A DNA stretch of 64,000 nt from NCBI RefSeq assembly GCF_014651495.1, contig NZ_BMWZ01000008.1, forward strand, positions 1 to 64,000, given 5' to 3'. The notes beneath the pieces are model-generated. The model did no database searches. It saw only the letters and a program-made list of their open reading frames with translations, and was not told the DNA's origin. Both the position numbers and the translations under genes were made by a program. Source of the DNA: Algibacter mikhailovii. GTDB lineage: Bacteria; Bacteroidota; Bacteroidia; Flavobacteriales; Flavobacteriaceae. Below are positions 42,201 through 49,893 of this stretch, piece after piece; position 1 is the stretch's first letter, and every line of letters starts with the position of its first letter.

Positions 42201-42562
42201 CGTCCGCCAACATCTTCACCAGTGCCTACCCATATAGTTTCTGGTCTATTAGGATCTATGCTAACGCATCCAATGGAGTAGGAGGTTTCATTCTCAAAAA
42301 TAGGTTTCCAAGTGGTTCCTGAGTTTTCTGTTTTCCATACCCCACCTGAACCAACCGCCACATACCATATGTTTTCATTTTTTGGATGAATAGCAATATC
42401 TGATATACGACCACTCATAAATGCCGGTCCAATACTTCTTAAAGCTAAGCCTTTAAAAACTGCGTTTTCTGAGTCCTCTTGCTTTGCATCTTGAGCATAA
42501 CTTGTGAAGGGATTTAGACCAATAAGGAAAATTAAACAAAGAATAGTTCTAATTTTTGTCAT
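39299..42562 (-). CDS. Large exported Asp-box (sortilin/VPS10-like) beta-propeller protein
   Basis: About 1087 residues from the ATG at 42562, which gives a good signal peptide (MTKIRTILCLIFLIGLNPF); an upstream ATG at 42658 adds 32 residues that look random. At least nine Asp-box repeats (S-x-D/N-x-G-x-T/S-W), for example STNGGKTWTNM, SIDAGKTWTKT, SDDGGDSWEKL, SNDGGSSWTKQ and SVNHGVTWTAL, indicate two propellers like VPS10/sortilin or photosystem assembly factors. The C-terminal part (about 800-1087) is a separate beta domain then a helical bundle. Often labelled glycosyl hydrolase, but no catalytic sialidase residues are evident. The 180-base gap separates it from the M28 gene. Confidence 0.85.
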   Translation of the reverse strand: MTKIRTILCLIFLIGLNPFTSYAQDAKQEDSENAVFKGLALRSIGPAFMSGRISDIAIHPKNENIWYVAVGSGGVWKTENSGTTWKPIFENETSYSIGCVSIDPNRPETIWVGTGEDVGGRHVGFGDGVYRSTNGGKTWTNMGLKKTQHISRVIVHPENSNVIWVTAQGPLWNKGDERGLYKSIDAGKTWTKTLGDDAWTGVTELVYDPRNPDRMYAATWQRHRTVAAYMGNGPGSALYRSDDGGDSWEKLTNGLPKTGFGKTGLTISPQNPDVLYAALELDRKKGGLYRSNDGGSSWTKQSNTITGGTGPHYYQELFASPHQKDRLYLMDNTMQISEDGGKTFYRMNNKNKHGDNHAIAFRKNDPNYLLVGTDGGLYESFDLTKSWKYIENLPVTQFYKLAVDDAKPFYNIYGGTQDNSTERGPSRTNNLHGIQNSDWRVVLNWDGHQPATEPGNLNIVYAERQEGTLSRLDMKTGEAVDIQPQPEPGDAIERFNWDAPILVSPHKPSTIYFASQRVWKSENRGDSWTAISGDLTKNEERLTLPIMGKQQSWDNAWDVYAMSNYNTITSLSESPQQKGLIYAGTDDGYINITENDGDNWRQIKVSQLPNVPSTAFVNDIKADLHDANVVYVALDNHKYGDFKPYLFKSTNKGKSWKSLSDNIPDNHLVWRLVQDHMAPNLLFIGTEFGLFFSVNHGVTWTALKGNVPTISFRDLAIQKRENDLVAASFGRGFYILDDFSALRQVTESDLNSEAKLFPIRDAWWYIEQSHLSFEKDKGSQGDSHFVAANPEFGAIFTYYLKEAPIMKKKERQTKEESLKNDNIPFSGWEALEAEKLEQKPQLIFVVKNKSGEVVRTIYKDAKSGVNRTAWDLRYPNHNPIALKEGKPKNISDQNKGLLAAPGVYTTSMYLAHNGSVKQLDQPVEFNVKPLYKGSLEGASPEEASDFWRTYEATAKRASAIDKALTKTEQKIKAMSKALMQSTVHPEQGLVKLEAVKNQYNTLKTAFYGNQAKLEIGEKNPPTVMEKIFTIYLSLGRSTYGPTETNKKQIQIIDQMISKAEDELSGIQKSLDSLEDVLNASHGPYIDD

Positions 42563-42924
42563 GATTTTGAATGATTTTTTGTGGGTTAAAGATTGCGTAG
42601 GTCCCGTGCGTTTTATGTATAGCATATGCGTAATTGGGAAGTAAAATGGATTATTCAACTAATTTAACAAATACAATCCAAACTAAAAACTAGATAGAAT
42701 GATATTAAAAAGTACTTGTAGAAGCATCTCTTTTTATCCTCTGGGCAAATACCTAGTACATGCGGTATACCTGGGAAATCACCGTGTACCCCTATTTAGA
42801 GGTGATTAACTAAGGCTATCAATGGTCGTAGAGCTTGTAAGAGCAGTGTAATTCTAAGTCAATGAAGCTTAAGTATTCTAATACATGCAGGGGGCTATGG
42901 TAATGGATTTGCAGCAATATGTTT
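42563..42924. other. Intergenic stretch with small palindromes
   Basis: Between the Asp-box gene and DUF302. Around 42765-42815 there are TACCTAGTA, GTATAC and the inverted repeat AATCACC / GGTGATT enclosing the near-palindrome CCCCTATTTAGAGG. These could be regulator sites for the Asp-box gene, or leftovers of one. No gene was seen. Confidence 0.35.
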
Positions 42925-43317
42925 TCAGTTAAGTTGCTCAATAACTTTGATAAGCTTTGCTTGAACTTCAGCAGCTAGGCCGCCTAAATCTTTATTTTCA
43001 ACTGAACTCATGGAAGCCATTGGATCTACAGCAGAGACTTCAATCTCACCATTGTCATGTTCTTCCACAACGACATTACAAGGCAATAAAACCCCAATTT
43101 TATCCTCGCTTTGTAATGCTTTGTGTGCAAAATGGGGATTACAGGCCCCTAAGATTTTGTACTTTTTGAAGTCGACATCAATTTTCTTTTTTAAGGTGTC
43201 TTGTACATCAATTTCAGTTAATACACCAAACCCCTCTGTTTTTAATGCTTCAGTCACCTGTTCAATAGCTTCATCGAAACGTCTACCTTTTAAGACGGTA
43301 TTAAAATAATAGCTCAT
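42925..43317 (-). CDS. DUF302 domain protein
   Basis: 130 residues, single domain. Opens MSYYFNTVLKGRRFDEAI; the motifs VLTEIDVQDTLKKKI, YKILGACNPHFAHKAL and GVLLPCNVVV are the DUF302 pattern with its two conserved Cys. The fold has been solved for homologues, but no function is established; some occur near sulfur or redox genes. No signal peptide, so cytoplasmic. The small RNA element copy A lies 110 bases upstream on the same strand. Confidence 0.92.
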   Translation of the reverse strand: MSYYFNTVLKGRRFDEAIEQVTEALKTEGFGVLTEIDVQDTLKKKIDVDFKKYKILGACNPHFAHKALQSEDKIGVLLPCNVVVEEHDNGEIEVSAVDPMASMSSVENKDLGGLAAEVQAKLIKVIEQLN

Positions 43318-43426
43318 AAATATCTTTTTACAATGGATTGGTTTAAATATAATAAAAAGTGAGCAGTATCGGGCTGGAATAATGGGGTGAGATTGGTATC
43401 ATAGTTTAAAAGAAATTAGGTCATAT

Positions 43427-43558
43427 AAAAACCGCTCGGCCTTTTGAGATGACGGAGCGGTTTTATAAACTAACCAAACTAACCATATGAAAACTTTACT
43501 ATTATGAGCCATTTTATTGAGTTAGGCTTCTCTTTTAATTGTGCTTTTGTTTTTATTT
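43427..43558 (-). ncRNA. Putative small RNA, copy A of four
   Basis: On the minus strand, a TATATTTG box (43564-43571) is followed by AATAGAAA, a variable region, the invariant segment CATATGGTTAGTTTGGTTAG (a doubled GGTTAGTTT) and an intrinsic hairpin CCGCTC / GAGCGG flanked by A and T runs (43427-43464). The variable part can fold as an H-type pseudoknot: stem 1 GAG/CTC closing an 8-base loop, in which AGCC pairs with a downstream GGCT. Three other copies at 46, 48.5 and 57 kb share this plan. Length and ends are inferred. It might be a leader of DUF302, but a terminator and 110 bases separate them. Confidence 0.7.
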
Positions 43559-43563
43559 CTATT

Positions 43564-43637
43564 CAAATATACATCAAGCATGCAAGTTGTTTTGATAGAA
43601 ACCAGGTGAAACGACCAATAAACTATTTGAAATGACC
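43564..43637 (-). promoter_or_regulatory. Promoter and tandem operator of small RNA copy A
   Basis: -7 box TATATTTG (minus strand, 43564-43571), then exactly 35 bases, then two direct repeats TGAAACGACC (43607-43616) and TGAAATGACC (43628-43637, plus-strand reading) with a 21-base period. Same geometry in all four copies; two same-face half sites suggest a LytTR-type activator. Confidence 0.68.
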
Positions 43638-43712
43638 TAAAGGGTTGGTGTAATGTTTGGAGGTACTAGTGAGATAGGTAGCTGTGGTTTTAAAGAAATA
43701 TAAGTCCTATTA

Positions 43713-43754
43713 CGCCTATCGGTTAGTGTATGAAGCGTGGCCTGCCGATAGGCG
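43713..43754. repeat. GC-rich inverted repeat
   Basis: Stem CGCCTATCGG / CCGATAGGCG (43713-43722 with 43745-43754) with a 22-base loop, clearly richer in G+C than its surroundings. It may be a REP-like element or the terminator of the DUF3800 gene, whose end is 35 bases away. Confidence 0.55.
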
Positions 43755-43788
43755 GGGCAATTATTTCATATACATTGTTGGCATTAGT

Positions 43789-44943
43789 TTATTCTATGTT
43801 TTCATATTCTAAGACATTGATAAACTTCTGAATCAGGTGAAAATTTTCATGTTCGTTAAAAATATCAATATCAAAATGCTCCTTTCGTATAGTTTCATTC
43901 GCTATTCTCATTTTTTTGAGCATAGGAATAATACTCTTTAGGTATCTATTGTAATAACCAATTAAATCATTTTTCTTGTTTGGTATTTTGTATCCGTATT
44001 TTCCTTCAATACTAACTATTATTATTCCCTTATACCTAAGAGATGAGATTATTTCTCTTACATATTCTACTGTGGCTTTAGGATGTACTCTTCTTATTAT
44101 ATCGACTAAATCATGAGTTTCTGCAAGCCTATACGGGTCTGTCTTAAACACCAATAATAGGTGTTTCAGAAGTTCTGATTCCTCAATAGATGTTTCATTT
44201 TGGCTTAGTTTTTTTTGTACTATATCAATACATAACTTTGCTACTTTTTTATCTGAAATATCGAGTTCCTTGTTGTATTTCCCCAAATATTGAGAAGTGG
44301 AGTTTGGGAAAAAATCGACAAAAAGGCAGTCATTAATAGCATCAAAAATTTTATCAGCATTTTTATCCTTGTGGCTAGTGCAATAAATTTTACCAACCGA
44401 ACCAGAGAATAAGTCAGCAAGTTGAATTAATGGTTCTTCGAATTTGTCATCAGCAATTACATACTTTCTGTCAGGATTAAAAAGGGTAGGTGAAAAAACT
44501 CTATTTGAAATATAATTTCTAAGACTATTTTGAAATTCTTGACCACCAAGTTTATCAAAATATATTTCAAAGCTTTCGTATTTCTCAACGAATTGAGTTA
44601 AAAACAGTCGCTGAAAAAATTTATAAAAAACAGTTTTATCCTCAAGATTCTTGTTGTCAATTTTTCGTTTGTCAATTACGAGACTAAATATTGCAAAAGG
44701 AACTTCTTTTATTTTTGATATAATAGCCAGACGGTTATCTATATTTAGTTTGCTGGATTTTAGTGGAGAACCTTCTCTGTACTTTTTAGATAGTTCTTCT
44801 CTAATGTCTTTTGCTTTTTCTAAATCATTACCGTCAATTACAAAAGCAGTATATATAAAATGGGAAAAAGTTCCTTTTTTCGATTCTGTGTCGAGGTGGG
44901 AGTTTCCAAACTCATCAAAATATATAAATGCTTTTGTATTCAT
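43789..44943 (-). CDS. DUF3800 protein with C-terminal helical/winged-helix extension
   Basis: 384 residues. The N-terminal domain (about 1-220) has the DUF3800 marks: FIYFDEFGNS with acidic residues at the start and LIQLADLFSGSVGKIY near 176-191, a putative RNase H-like nuclease fold. The C-terminal 150 residues (ETHDLVDIIRRVHPKATVEYVREIISSLRYKGIIIVS) look like a winged helix. Members occur patchily and often near defence or mobile genes; here the gene is flanked by a GC-rich inverted repeat and a small RNA element, and has no operon partner. Likely an acquired accessory gene; the function is unknown. Confidence 0.78.
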   Translation of the reverse strand: MNTKAFIYFDEFGNSHLDTESKKGTFSHFIYTAFVIDGNDLEKAKDIREELSKKYREGSPLKSSKLNIDNRLAIISKIKEVPFAIFSLVIDKRKIDNKNLEDKTVFYKFFQRLFLTQFVEKYESFEIYFDKLGGQEFQNSLRNYISNRVFSPTLFNPDRKYVIADDKFEEPLIQLADLFSGSVGKIYCTSHKDKNADKIFDAINDCLFVDFFPNSTSQYLGKYNKELDISDKKVAKLCIDIVQKKLSQNETSIEESELLKHLLLVFKTDPYRLAETHDLVDIIRRVHPKATVEYVREIISSLRYKGIIIVSIEGKYGYKIPNKKNDLIGYYNRYLKSIIPMLKKMRIANETIRKEHFDIDIFNEHENFHLIQKFINVLEYENIE

Positions 44944-45150
44944 TTTTTAATTAATGCTAACTTTAAATGATATACGTCCGTTTTAATGGCTTATATCAGG
45001 CGATATGCGAAGTTATGTTTTTAAGCACAGAAAGTCATTATTTACCACATTATATGAAAGAAAAGTTGTCAACTATTAAAAGTTGAAAACCTTTTTCTAA
45101 TACAAGTTTCAGGTAAATAAGTCATAGGTTGTACAAGAAGAAAAGCGAAC

Positions 45151-45190
45151 AAAAAAAACCGCACAGCCTTTAAGAAGACTGCGCGGTTTT
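45151..45190 (-). terminator. Intrinsic terminator of the DsbA-like gene
   Basis: Stem AAAACCGCACAG / CTGCGCGGTTTT (45155-45166 with 45179-45190, one A-C mismatch), 12-base loop, T8 run on the minus strand. Its sequence is close to the terminators of small RNA copies B and C, but the conserved RNA body is absent here. Confidence 0.85.
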
Positions 45191-45220
45191 AGATGTATTA
45201 AATAGACTTATGCCAAAAGG

Positions 45221-45874
45221 CTAAATTACTTTGGTTTCTAAAAGTTCTGTGAGGACGTCTTTAAAAACAGGTACAGGTTGAGCCCCGGTGACCGCGCTTT
45301 TATTGTTAAACACGATGGTTGGGACAGAATTGACCCCTAAATTTCGCCAATAGTCCTGTTTGCTTCTTACGGCGAGACGAGCTTCATCATTATCTAATTG
45401 TGATAAGGCTTCTTCAGCATTTAGCCCAACATCTAGCAAGGCTTGCCTTAAAATAGCTTTTTGAGAAACATCTTTTCTTTCGCTAAAAAAGGCTTTTGTT
45501 AATTGCATTTTTAGAGCCGTTTGTTTGCCAAATTTTTGGGCATACTCCAATAATACATGCGCTTCAAAGGTATTGACCATGCGCATGTCATCATAATAAT
45601 CAAATGTAAAACCAAGTTCAGCACCAGCTTCTGCCATTTGCTGCTGTGAGGCTTTTTGCTGTTCTAAAGTAGCGCCATACTTTTCGGCAATATGCTCTTG
45701 TACATTTTGACCTTCAGGCGGCATAGCAGGGTTTAACTCAAAAGGTTGCCATGTGATCTCTATCTGGTCCTGAATACCGAGTTCTGTAATCGCTTTTTCC
45801 AAACGTTTATAGCCAATGGTACACCATGGGCAAACCACATCAGAAACAATATCTATTTTTAATTTATCAGTCAT
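45221..45874 (-). CDS. DsbA/FrnE family thiol oxidoreductase
   Basis: 217 residues, thioredoxin fold with helical insertion. Active site CPWC at 15-18 (DIVSDVVCPWCTIGYKRLE) and cis-Pro in NSVPTIVFNNK near 186. No signal peptide, so cytoplasmic, as for FrnE/YwbO-type members rather than periplasmic DsbA. Role in cytoplasmic disulfide or glutathione-linked chemistry is inferred from the family. Single gene with terminator; small RNA copy B lies 150 bases upstream. Confidence 0.9.
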   Translation of the reverse strand: MTDKLKIDIVSDVVCPWCTIGYKRLEKAITELGIQDQIEITWQPFELNPAMPPEGQNVQEHIAEKYGATLEQQKASQQQMAEAGAELGFTFDYYDDMRMVNTFEAHVLLEYAQKFGKQTALKMQLTKAFFSERKDVSQKAILRQALLDVGLNAEEALSQLDNDEARLAVRSKQDYWRNLGVNSVPTIVFNNKSAVTGAQPVPVFKDVLTELLETKVI

Positions 45875-46023
45875 AATTATTCTTTTATTTCAATTTAAAA
45901 TCGTCTGAATACACTCAGTGCTATTTCTTTTTTGTTATAGTTCTTATAGTAAGAACTTCTAATCATAAGTCGTAAAAAGTAATGGTACCCAACGTTTGTG
46001 TCTCAATACTTCCTGTTATAACC

Positions 46024-46151
46024 AAAACCGCTCAGCCTTTGAGAAAACTGAGCGGTTTTAAACTAACCAAACTAACCATATGAAAACTTATCTATTCTTA
46101 ATTTAATGAGTTAAAATGCTCTTTAAACTAATGATATCTTACTTTTTATTT
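46024..46151 (-). ncRNA. Putative small RNA, copy B of four
   Basis: Minus-strand -7 box TATATTTG (46157-46164), AATAGAAA start region, the invariant doubled GGTTAGTTT segment, and a 12-bp terminator stem AAAACCGCTCAG / CTGAGCGGTTTT (46024-46035 with 46048-46059). The pseudoknot is AT-rich in this copy: GAG-N8-CTC with loop TTTTAA pairing to downstream TTAAGA (one G-U). That pairing alone would be weak evidence; the shared plan with copies A, C and D supports it. Confidence 0.68.
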
Positions 46152-46156
46152 CTATT

Positions 46157-46230
46157 CAAATATACGTATGGTAAGTTTTTTATTTTATCTAAAATATAGC
46201 GAAACGTCTCAATGCGCAGTTAAAATGACC
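46157..46230 (-). promoter_or_regulatory. Promoter and tandem operator of small RNA copy B
   Basis: TATATTTG (46157-46164), 35 bases, direct repeats CGAAACGTCT (46200-46209) and TAAAATGACC (46221-46230) with a 21-base period, as read on the plus strand. Confidence 0.62.
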
Positions 46231-46288
46231 AGAATTGCACCTGAGTTATTGTACCCTATATATTTCTAATCTTTTATCGAAGTAAAGT

Positions 46289-48361
46289 CTATTCTAAACC
46301 CAAACTCTTGATATACGCCTTATTATCTGATGGTCTTCCTAAAAACTCTTCAACAGCTTTTACAATATCTCTTTGACTGCCGTTTCCTAAAATTAGTTTA
46401 CGGTATTTAATGCCTGTTTCAGTATCTCTGAGTCCGTTTTTTTCAAATACAGTAAACATATCTTGAGCGTATACTCTAGACCAGAGGTAACCATACATGT
46501 AAACAGGATGGGTGTTGATATGAATCCAGTTGGCTTGGGGGTGTGTGCCCTCAATATAATTAGACATTAGGCCCATTTGGGTATCAATATCTTTCCATAA
46601 TTTATCAGTGTCAATTGGATTCTCTGGATTATACTTATCATATAAATTCATATCATAAATACAAAGTCTTAGAGAGCGTTGCGCGCCCATTCCCGAATTC
46701 ACATTTTTTGCTTTTTCCTTACTATCAAATAATGCTTTTGGAAATACCTCACCAGTTTCGTAATGTTTAGCAAATGAACTTAAAATGGAATAATCATCGA
46801 TCCAGTTTTCAAAAATTTGAGACATAGCTTCAGAAAAATCGCTTTTCGGCCTTGATAAAATAGAATAATCTCCTTCGTATGACATGTAATTTACAATATG
46901 ACCAAATTCATGAAATAAGGTGCTAAGTTCTCGGAAACTGAGTAGTGATGGTAATTTGTCTGTAGGTTTAGTGAAATTGCCTAGTAACATGGCCGAAGGA
47001 AGTTCATAACCATTTTTTGTTTTACTGCCGTAAGTCAAGCCTACACCATAAAACCAGGATTCTTTATTTGGTCGTGGATACAAATCTAAATAAAAACGAC
47101 CTCTTAATTTATTGTTTTCATAAACTTCATACAGCTCGACACTTTCATCCCAAACTGAAGGATTTTGAATTTTTTTAAATTCTAATCCTAAAAGTTCTTG
47201 GTACATGTCAAACATACCTTCCAAACAAGCATCCATTGGTAAGTAATCACGCATTTTCTCATAATCTACTTGATATTCAGTTTTTAACAGTTGATTAGAG
47301 TAGTAACTAATATCCCATGGATTTAAAGGACTATCGTCACCAGGAGTATTTTGATTTTTATTCCTAAAGGCTTTTAACTCTTCAATATCCTTCAATGCTT
47401 TGGCTTTAGATTCTGCTACTAATCCATTTATGAAATTCCATACATTTTCTGGTGTTTTTGCCATTTTTGGTTTTAGGTTATAGCCTGCGTAAGACTGGTA
47501 ACCCATTAAAGTTCCTAATTGATAGCGTTTACTAATCAAGGAATCTAAAATGACTAGATTTTTGTCAGCACCAATATTGGCTTTTTTTACAGCAAAATCT
47601 TTTCGGACCTTTTCGTTTTTAGCATTGCTCATAACAGGTCCGGCGGTGGCGTTTATTACAGGGATCTCATAATTACCACTTTCCAATCGGTATTTGTCTT
47701 TAAAGTTTTCAGGTAAACCGTCAGTTTCTTGTTCATTTAAAACTAAAGTCTCATTAGCTGAATTCATATTTATTGAATACTGAGAAGTTAGGGTGTTTAT
47801 TTCTTTTGAAAGGCTTTTATAGGTTTCTAAATCTTCGGGGTTAAGATTAACACCAGATTGCTTAAATCCTTCAATCAATTCTGATACTAGGCTTTTTTTA
47901 ACACCTTCAAGAGCTTTTCCTTCATCTGAGTTTGCGAAGGTTTGTAGTTTTTCAAATAAAGCTTTATCCGAACGATAATCAGTAAATAAAGAGTTGATTT
48001 TTTGAGAGCCTTCCAAGCCTTTTGCTCTTGTTAACGAATCATTTGAAACCCAATAGAGCATAAAAGCATTGCTATAGGCTTTTCTTAATGCGTTATTAAT
48101 ATGATCATAATCTTCAAAGGTGTTCTCAAAGTTCAATTGGTCTAGAGTCTTTATTATTTTAATACCTTCATTTGCATTTTCAATAGATACATTTACGTAT
48201 TCTTCAACATGATTGGCTGTTACGTTTGCATAAGCAATGAGTTGATTTAGTGATACTTTAAAAGGGTTGTCCACAGACATCTCTAATAACTTTGTTTTGG
48301 TTTCAGTAGCACAGCCTATACAAAGTGCTGTTAGAAAAAGTAGAATCAGTTTAGTTCTCAT
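46289..48361 (-). CDS. M3 family metallopeptidase, lipoprotein (oligopeptidase)
   Basis: 690 residues. Lipoprotein signal (LILLFLTALCIGCATE, lipobox CIGC). The catalytic motif FHEFGHIVNYM (HExGH near residue 486) with the downstream Glu in FSEAMSQIFENW is the M3 zinc site; PRPNKESWFYGVGL and HTHPVYMYGYLWSRVYAQDMF also match thimet oligopeptidase relatives. Cleaves short peptides; the lipobox places it in the envelope, unlike the cytoplasmic PepF/OpdA. Single gene; small RNA copy C ends 180 bases upstream. Confidence 0.92.
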   Translation of the reverse strand: MRTKLILLFLTALCIGCATETKTKLLEMSVDNPFKVSLNQLIAYANVTANHVEEYVNVSIENANEGIKIIKTLDQLNFENTFEDYDHINNALRKAYSNAFMLYWVSNDSLTRAKGLEGSQKINSLFTDYRSDKALFEKLQTFANSDEGKALEGVKKSLVSELIEGFKQSGVNLNPEDLETYKSLSKEINTLTSQYSINMNSANETLVLNEQETDGLPENFKDKYRLESGNYEIPVINATAGPVMSNAKNEKVRKDFAVKKANIGADKNLVILDSLISKRYQLGTLMGYQSYAGYNLKPKMAKTPENVWNFINGLVAESKAKALKDIEELKAFRNKNQNTPGDDSPLNPWDISYYSNQLLKTEYQVDYEKMRDYLPMDACLEGMFDMYQELLGLEFKKIQNPSVWDESVELYEVYENNKLRGRFYLDLYPRPNKESWFYGVGLTYGSKTKNGYELPSAMLLGNFTKPTDKLPSLLSFRELSTLFHEFGHIVNYMSYEGDYSILSRPKSDFSEAMSQIFENWIDDYSILSSFAKHYETGEVFPKALFDSKEKAKNVNSGMGAQRSLRLCIYDMNLYDKYNPENPIDTDKLWKDIDTQMGLMSNYIEGTHPQANWIHINTHPVYMYGYLWSRVYAQDMFTVFEKNGLRDTETGIKYRKLILGNGSQRDIVKAVEEFLGRPSDNKAYIKSLGLE

Positions 48362-48540
48362 AATTACAAATTTGATGCGTATTTAAGTTTTAGGGAGATT
48401 ACACTATTGTATGTATTTGTTAGTTTAAACTTGCTAAATTATATGTAAAAGCGAATTTATAGTTTTTAAATTAAAGTAAAAGAATGTAAAACATTTTTTT
48501 TAATAAGTTCGTTTTAAATAGAATATTGTGACTCTTAACA

Positions 48541-48683
48541 AAAAAACCGCTCAGCCTTTGAGAAAACTGAGCGGTTTTAAACTAACCAAACTAACCATAT
48601 GAAAACTTTACTATGTGCTTATGTTTTTACGAGTTAAGCCTCTCGAAATTATATTCTTAAACTAATGCTTTATGTTCTAATTT
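48541..48683 (-). ncRNA. Putative small RNA, copy C of four
   Basis: Minus-strand -7 box TATATTTG (48689-48696), AATAGAAA, variable body, invariant doubled GGTTAGTTT, and terminator stem AAAACCGCTCAG / CTGAGCGGTTTT (48543-48554 with 48567-48578) followed by T6. Pseudoknot: stem 1 CGAG/CTCG, loop GCTTA pairing with downstream TAAGC across an A-rich nine-base linker. It lies between the divergent M3 peptidase and serine hydrolase genes. Confidence 0.7.
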
Positions 48684-48688
48684 CTATT

Positions 48689-48762
48689 CAAATATACTTG
48701 CCATTGCCCTTTTAGTTTTGATAAAAAAAGGTGAAGCGTCTTTTTTACCAAGTGAAAGCATC
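48689..48762 (-). promoter_or_regulatory. Promoter and tandem operator of small RNA copy C
   Basis: TATATTTG (48689-48696), 35 bases, direct repeats TGAAGCGTCT (48732-48741) and TGAAAGCATC (48753-48762) with a 21-base period, as read on the plus strand. Confidence 0.66.
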
Positions 48763-48919
48763 TAAAGTCCTGTTGAGGCAAAGAGAGTAATATACATTGG
48801 CTTACTAAGGCGTCAATCAAGAGTTTTAATGCGCCCTGCGTATTGTTTCAAATAGTATAAATGAGCTGGTATTGAGGGCAAAAAATGCAAGGGGAAACCA
48901 TAAAAGGGTGGAATTCAAT

Positions 48920-48927
48920 TATATTTG
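48920..48927 (+). promoter_or_regulatory. Possible promoter of the serine hydrolase-transporter operon
   Basis: TATATTTG, a perfect -7 box, 41 bases before the TTG start at 48968. No TTG at the ideal upstream distance. If correct, the longer reading frame from 48872 cannot be used. Confidence 0.5.
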
Positions 48928-48967
48928 TTATTATTATCAATCTAATAAACAGCAATACCTCATCCTA

Positions 48968-49882
48968 TTGAAGACGAACAAGCTAAGATATAGCCTTTAT
49001 TTATTATTAGTAATGTTTGTTTATGTTGCCAAAGCACAACCTGAATTACCTCTAAAAAATCAAGTGTTTAGCCCGTTGAATACGCATAAAAGTACTGCCT
49101 TACAACAGCATTTGCAGGAGGAATTATTTGCCAACCCGAAATGGAAAAAATTGCTTGACACCAAGAAGATGACCATTGCCGTTGTTGATCTCAAAGATTC
49201 AAGTCATGTAAAATATGCAGGCATTAACGATGATTACATGATGTATTCGGCAAGTCTTCCTAAAATAGCCATTCTCTTTGCTGTAATGCACGCCATTGAA
49301 AACAATGAAGTTGCGGATACAGAACGCTTGAAAGCCGATTTAAGACTCATGATTAGTAAGTCTAGCAATTCAGCGGCAACTAAGATGATAGACCTCGTTG
49401 GTTATGAAAAAATTGATGATGTTTTACAGCGTTCAGAAATACCATTATATAATAAAGATACAGGTGGCGGACTTTGGGTAGGGAAGCGGTATGCTTCAAG
49501 CGGAAGACGTTACCCAGACCCTTTAAAAGGCTTAAGTCATGCAGCTACAGCTTATCAAGCCGCTAATTTTTATTATCTTATAGTTTATGGTGAATTGATT
49601 AACTATGCCCGGTCTAAAGAAATGCTTGATATATTGAAAGATCCAAAGCTTAATCATAAGCTTGTAAACACCATTAGTTCCATTGCTCCTAATGCAACAC
49701 TATACCGTAAATCGGGTACTTGGAAAAATTATCACGCCGATTCAATTTTGGTTTGGGGCCCGGATAGAAGGTATATTCTTGTGGTATTGATAGAAGATGC
49801 CCAGGGGGAGCAAATTATTAGAAATGTGGTTAAGCCTGTTGAACTAGCCATAGAAAGGTCTAAATCCGTAAATAGCGAATGA
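48968..49882 (+). CDS. Exported serine hydrolase, class A beta-lactamase-like fold
   Basis: About 304 residues from TTG at 48968, which gives a signal peptide (KLRYSLYLLLVMFVYVAKAQ); the frame opens further up at 48872, but that part precedes a promoter box and looks noncoding. Active-site motifs of the penicillin-recognising serine enzymes: SxxK in SASLPK (S96, K99), SxN in SKSSNS (132-134) and KSG in YRKSGTW near 250. It lacks the Glu166 motif in the usual form, so a peptidase, transpeptidase or esterase role is as likely as lactam hydrolysis. First in an operon with the nucleotide-carrier-like gene 11 bases downstream; a second, distant hydrolase of the same fold ends the opposing operon. 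Confidence 0.8.
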   Translation: MKTNKLRYSLYLLLVMFVYVAKAQPELPLKNQVFSPLNTHKSTALQQHLQEELFANPKWKKLLDTKKMTIAVVDLKDSSHVKYAGINDDYMMYSASLPKIAILFAVMHAIENNEVADTERLKADLRLMISKSSNSAATKMIDLVGYEKIDDVLQRSEIPLYNKDTGGGLWVGKRYASSGRRYPDPLKGLSHAATAYQAANFYYLIVYGELINYARSKEMLDILKDPKLNHKLVNTISSIAPNATLYRKSGTWKNYHADSILVWGPDRRYILVVLIEDAQGEQIIRNVVKPVELAIERSKSVNSE

Positions 49883-49893
49883 TAGCTTAGACC

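Noticed and set aside
43427-43490. Minus-strand mini-ORF MVSLVSL in the doubled GGTTAGTTT segment.
   Set aside because: It stops after seven codons in copies A and D but runs through the terminator hairpin in copies B and C, so the frame is not conserved.
43470-43516. Tiny plus-strand ORFs beginning MKT in each small RNA element (ATGAAAAC after the CTAACC repeats), as possible leader peptides.
   Set aside because: The peptides differ in length and sequence in all four copies (6 to 12 residues), and all promoter and operator signals point to the minus strand. The ATG falls inside the invariant RNA segment.
45151-45190. Fifth copy of the small RNA element.
   Set aside because: Only the terminator hairpin is similar; the invariant GGTTAGTTT segment, promoter and operator are missing.
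43427-46151. Small RNA elements as riboswitch-like leaders of the downstream genes.
   Set aside because: A complete terminator is followed by 110-235 bases before each gene, and the four genes are unrelated. Not excluded, but less likely than free RNAs.
48872-48967. Longer reading frame of the first serine hydrolase.
   Set aside because: It starts upstream of the TATATTTG box, has an unusual charged sequence and would displace the signal peptide.
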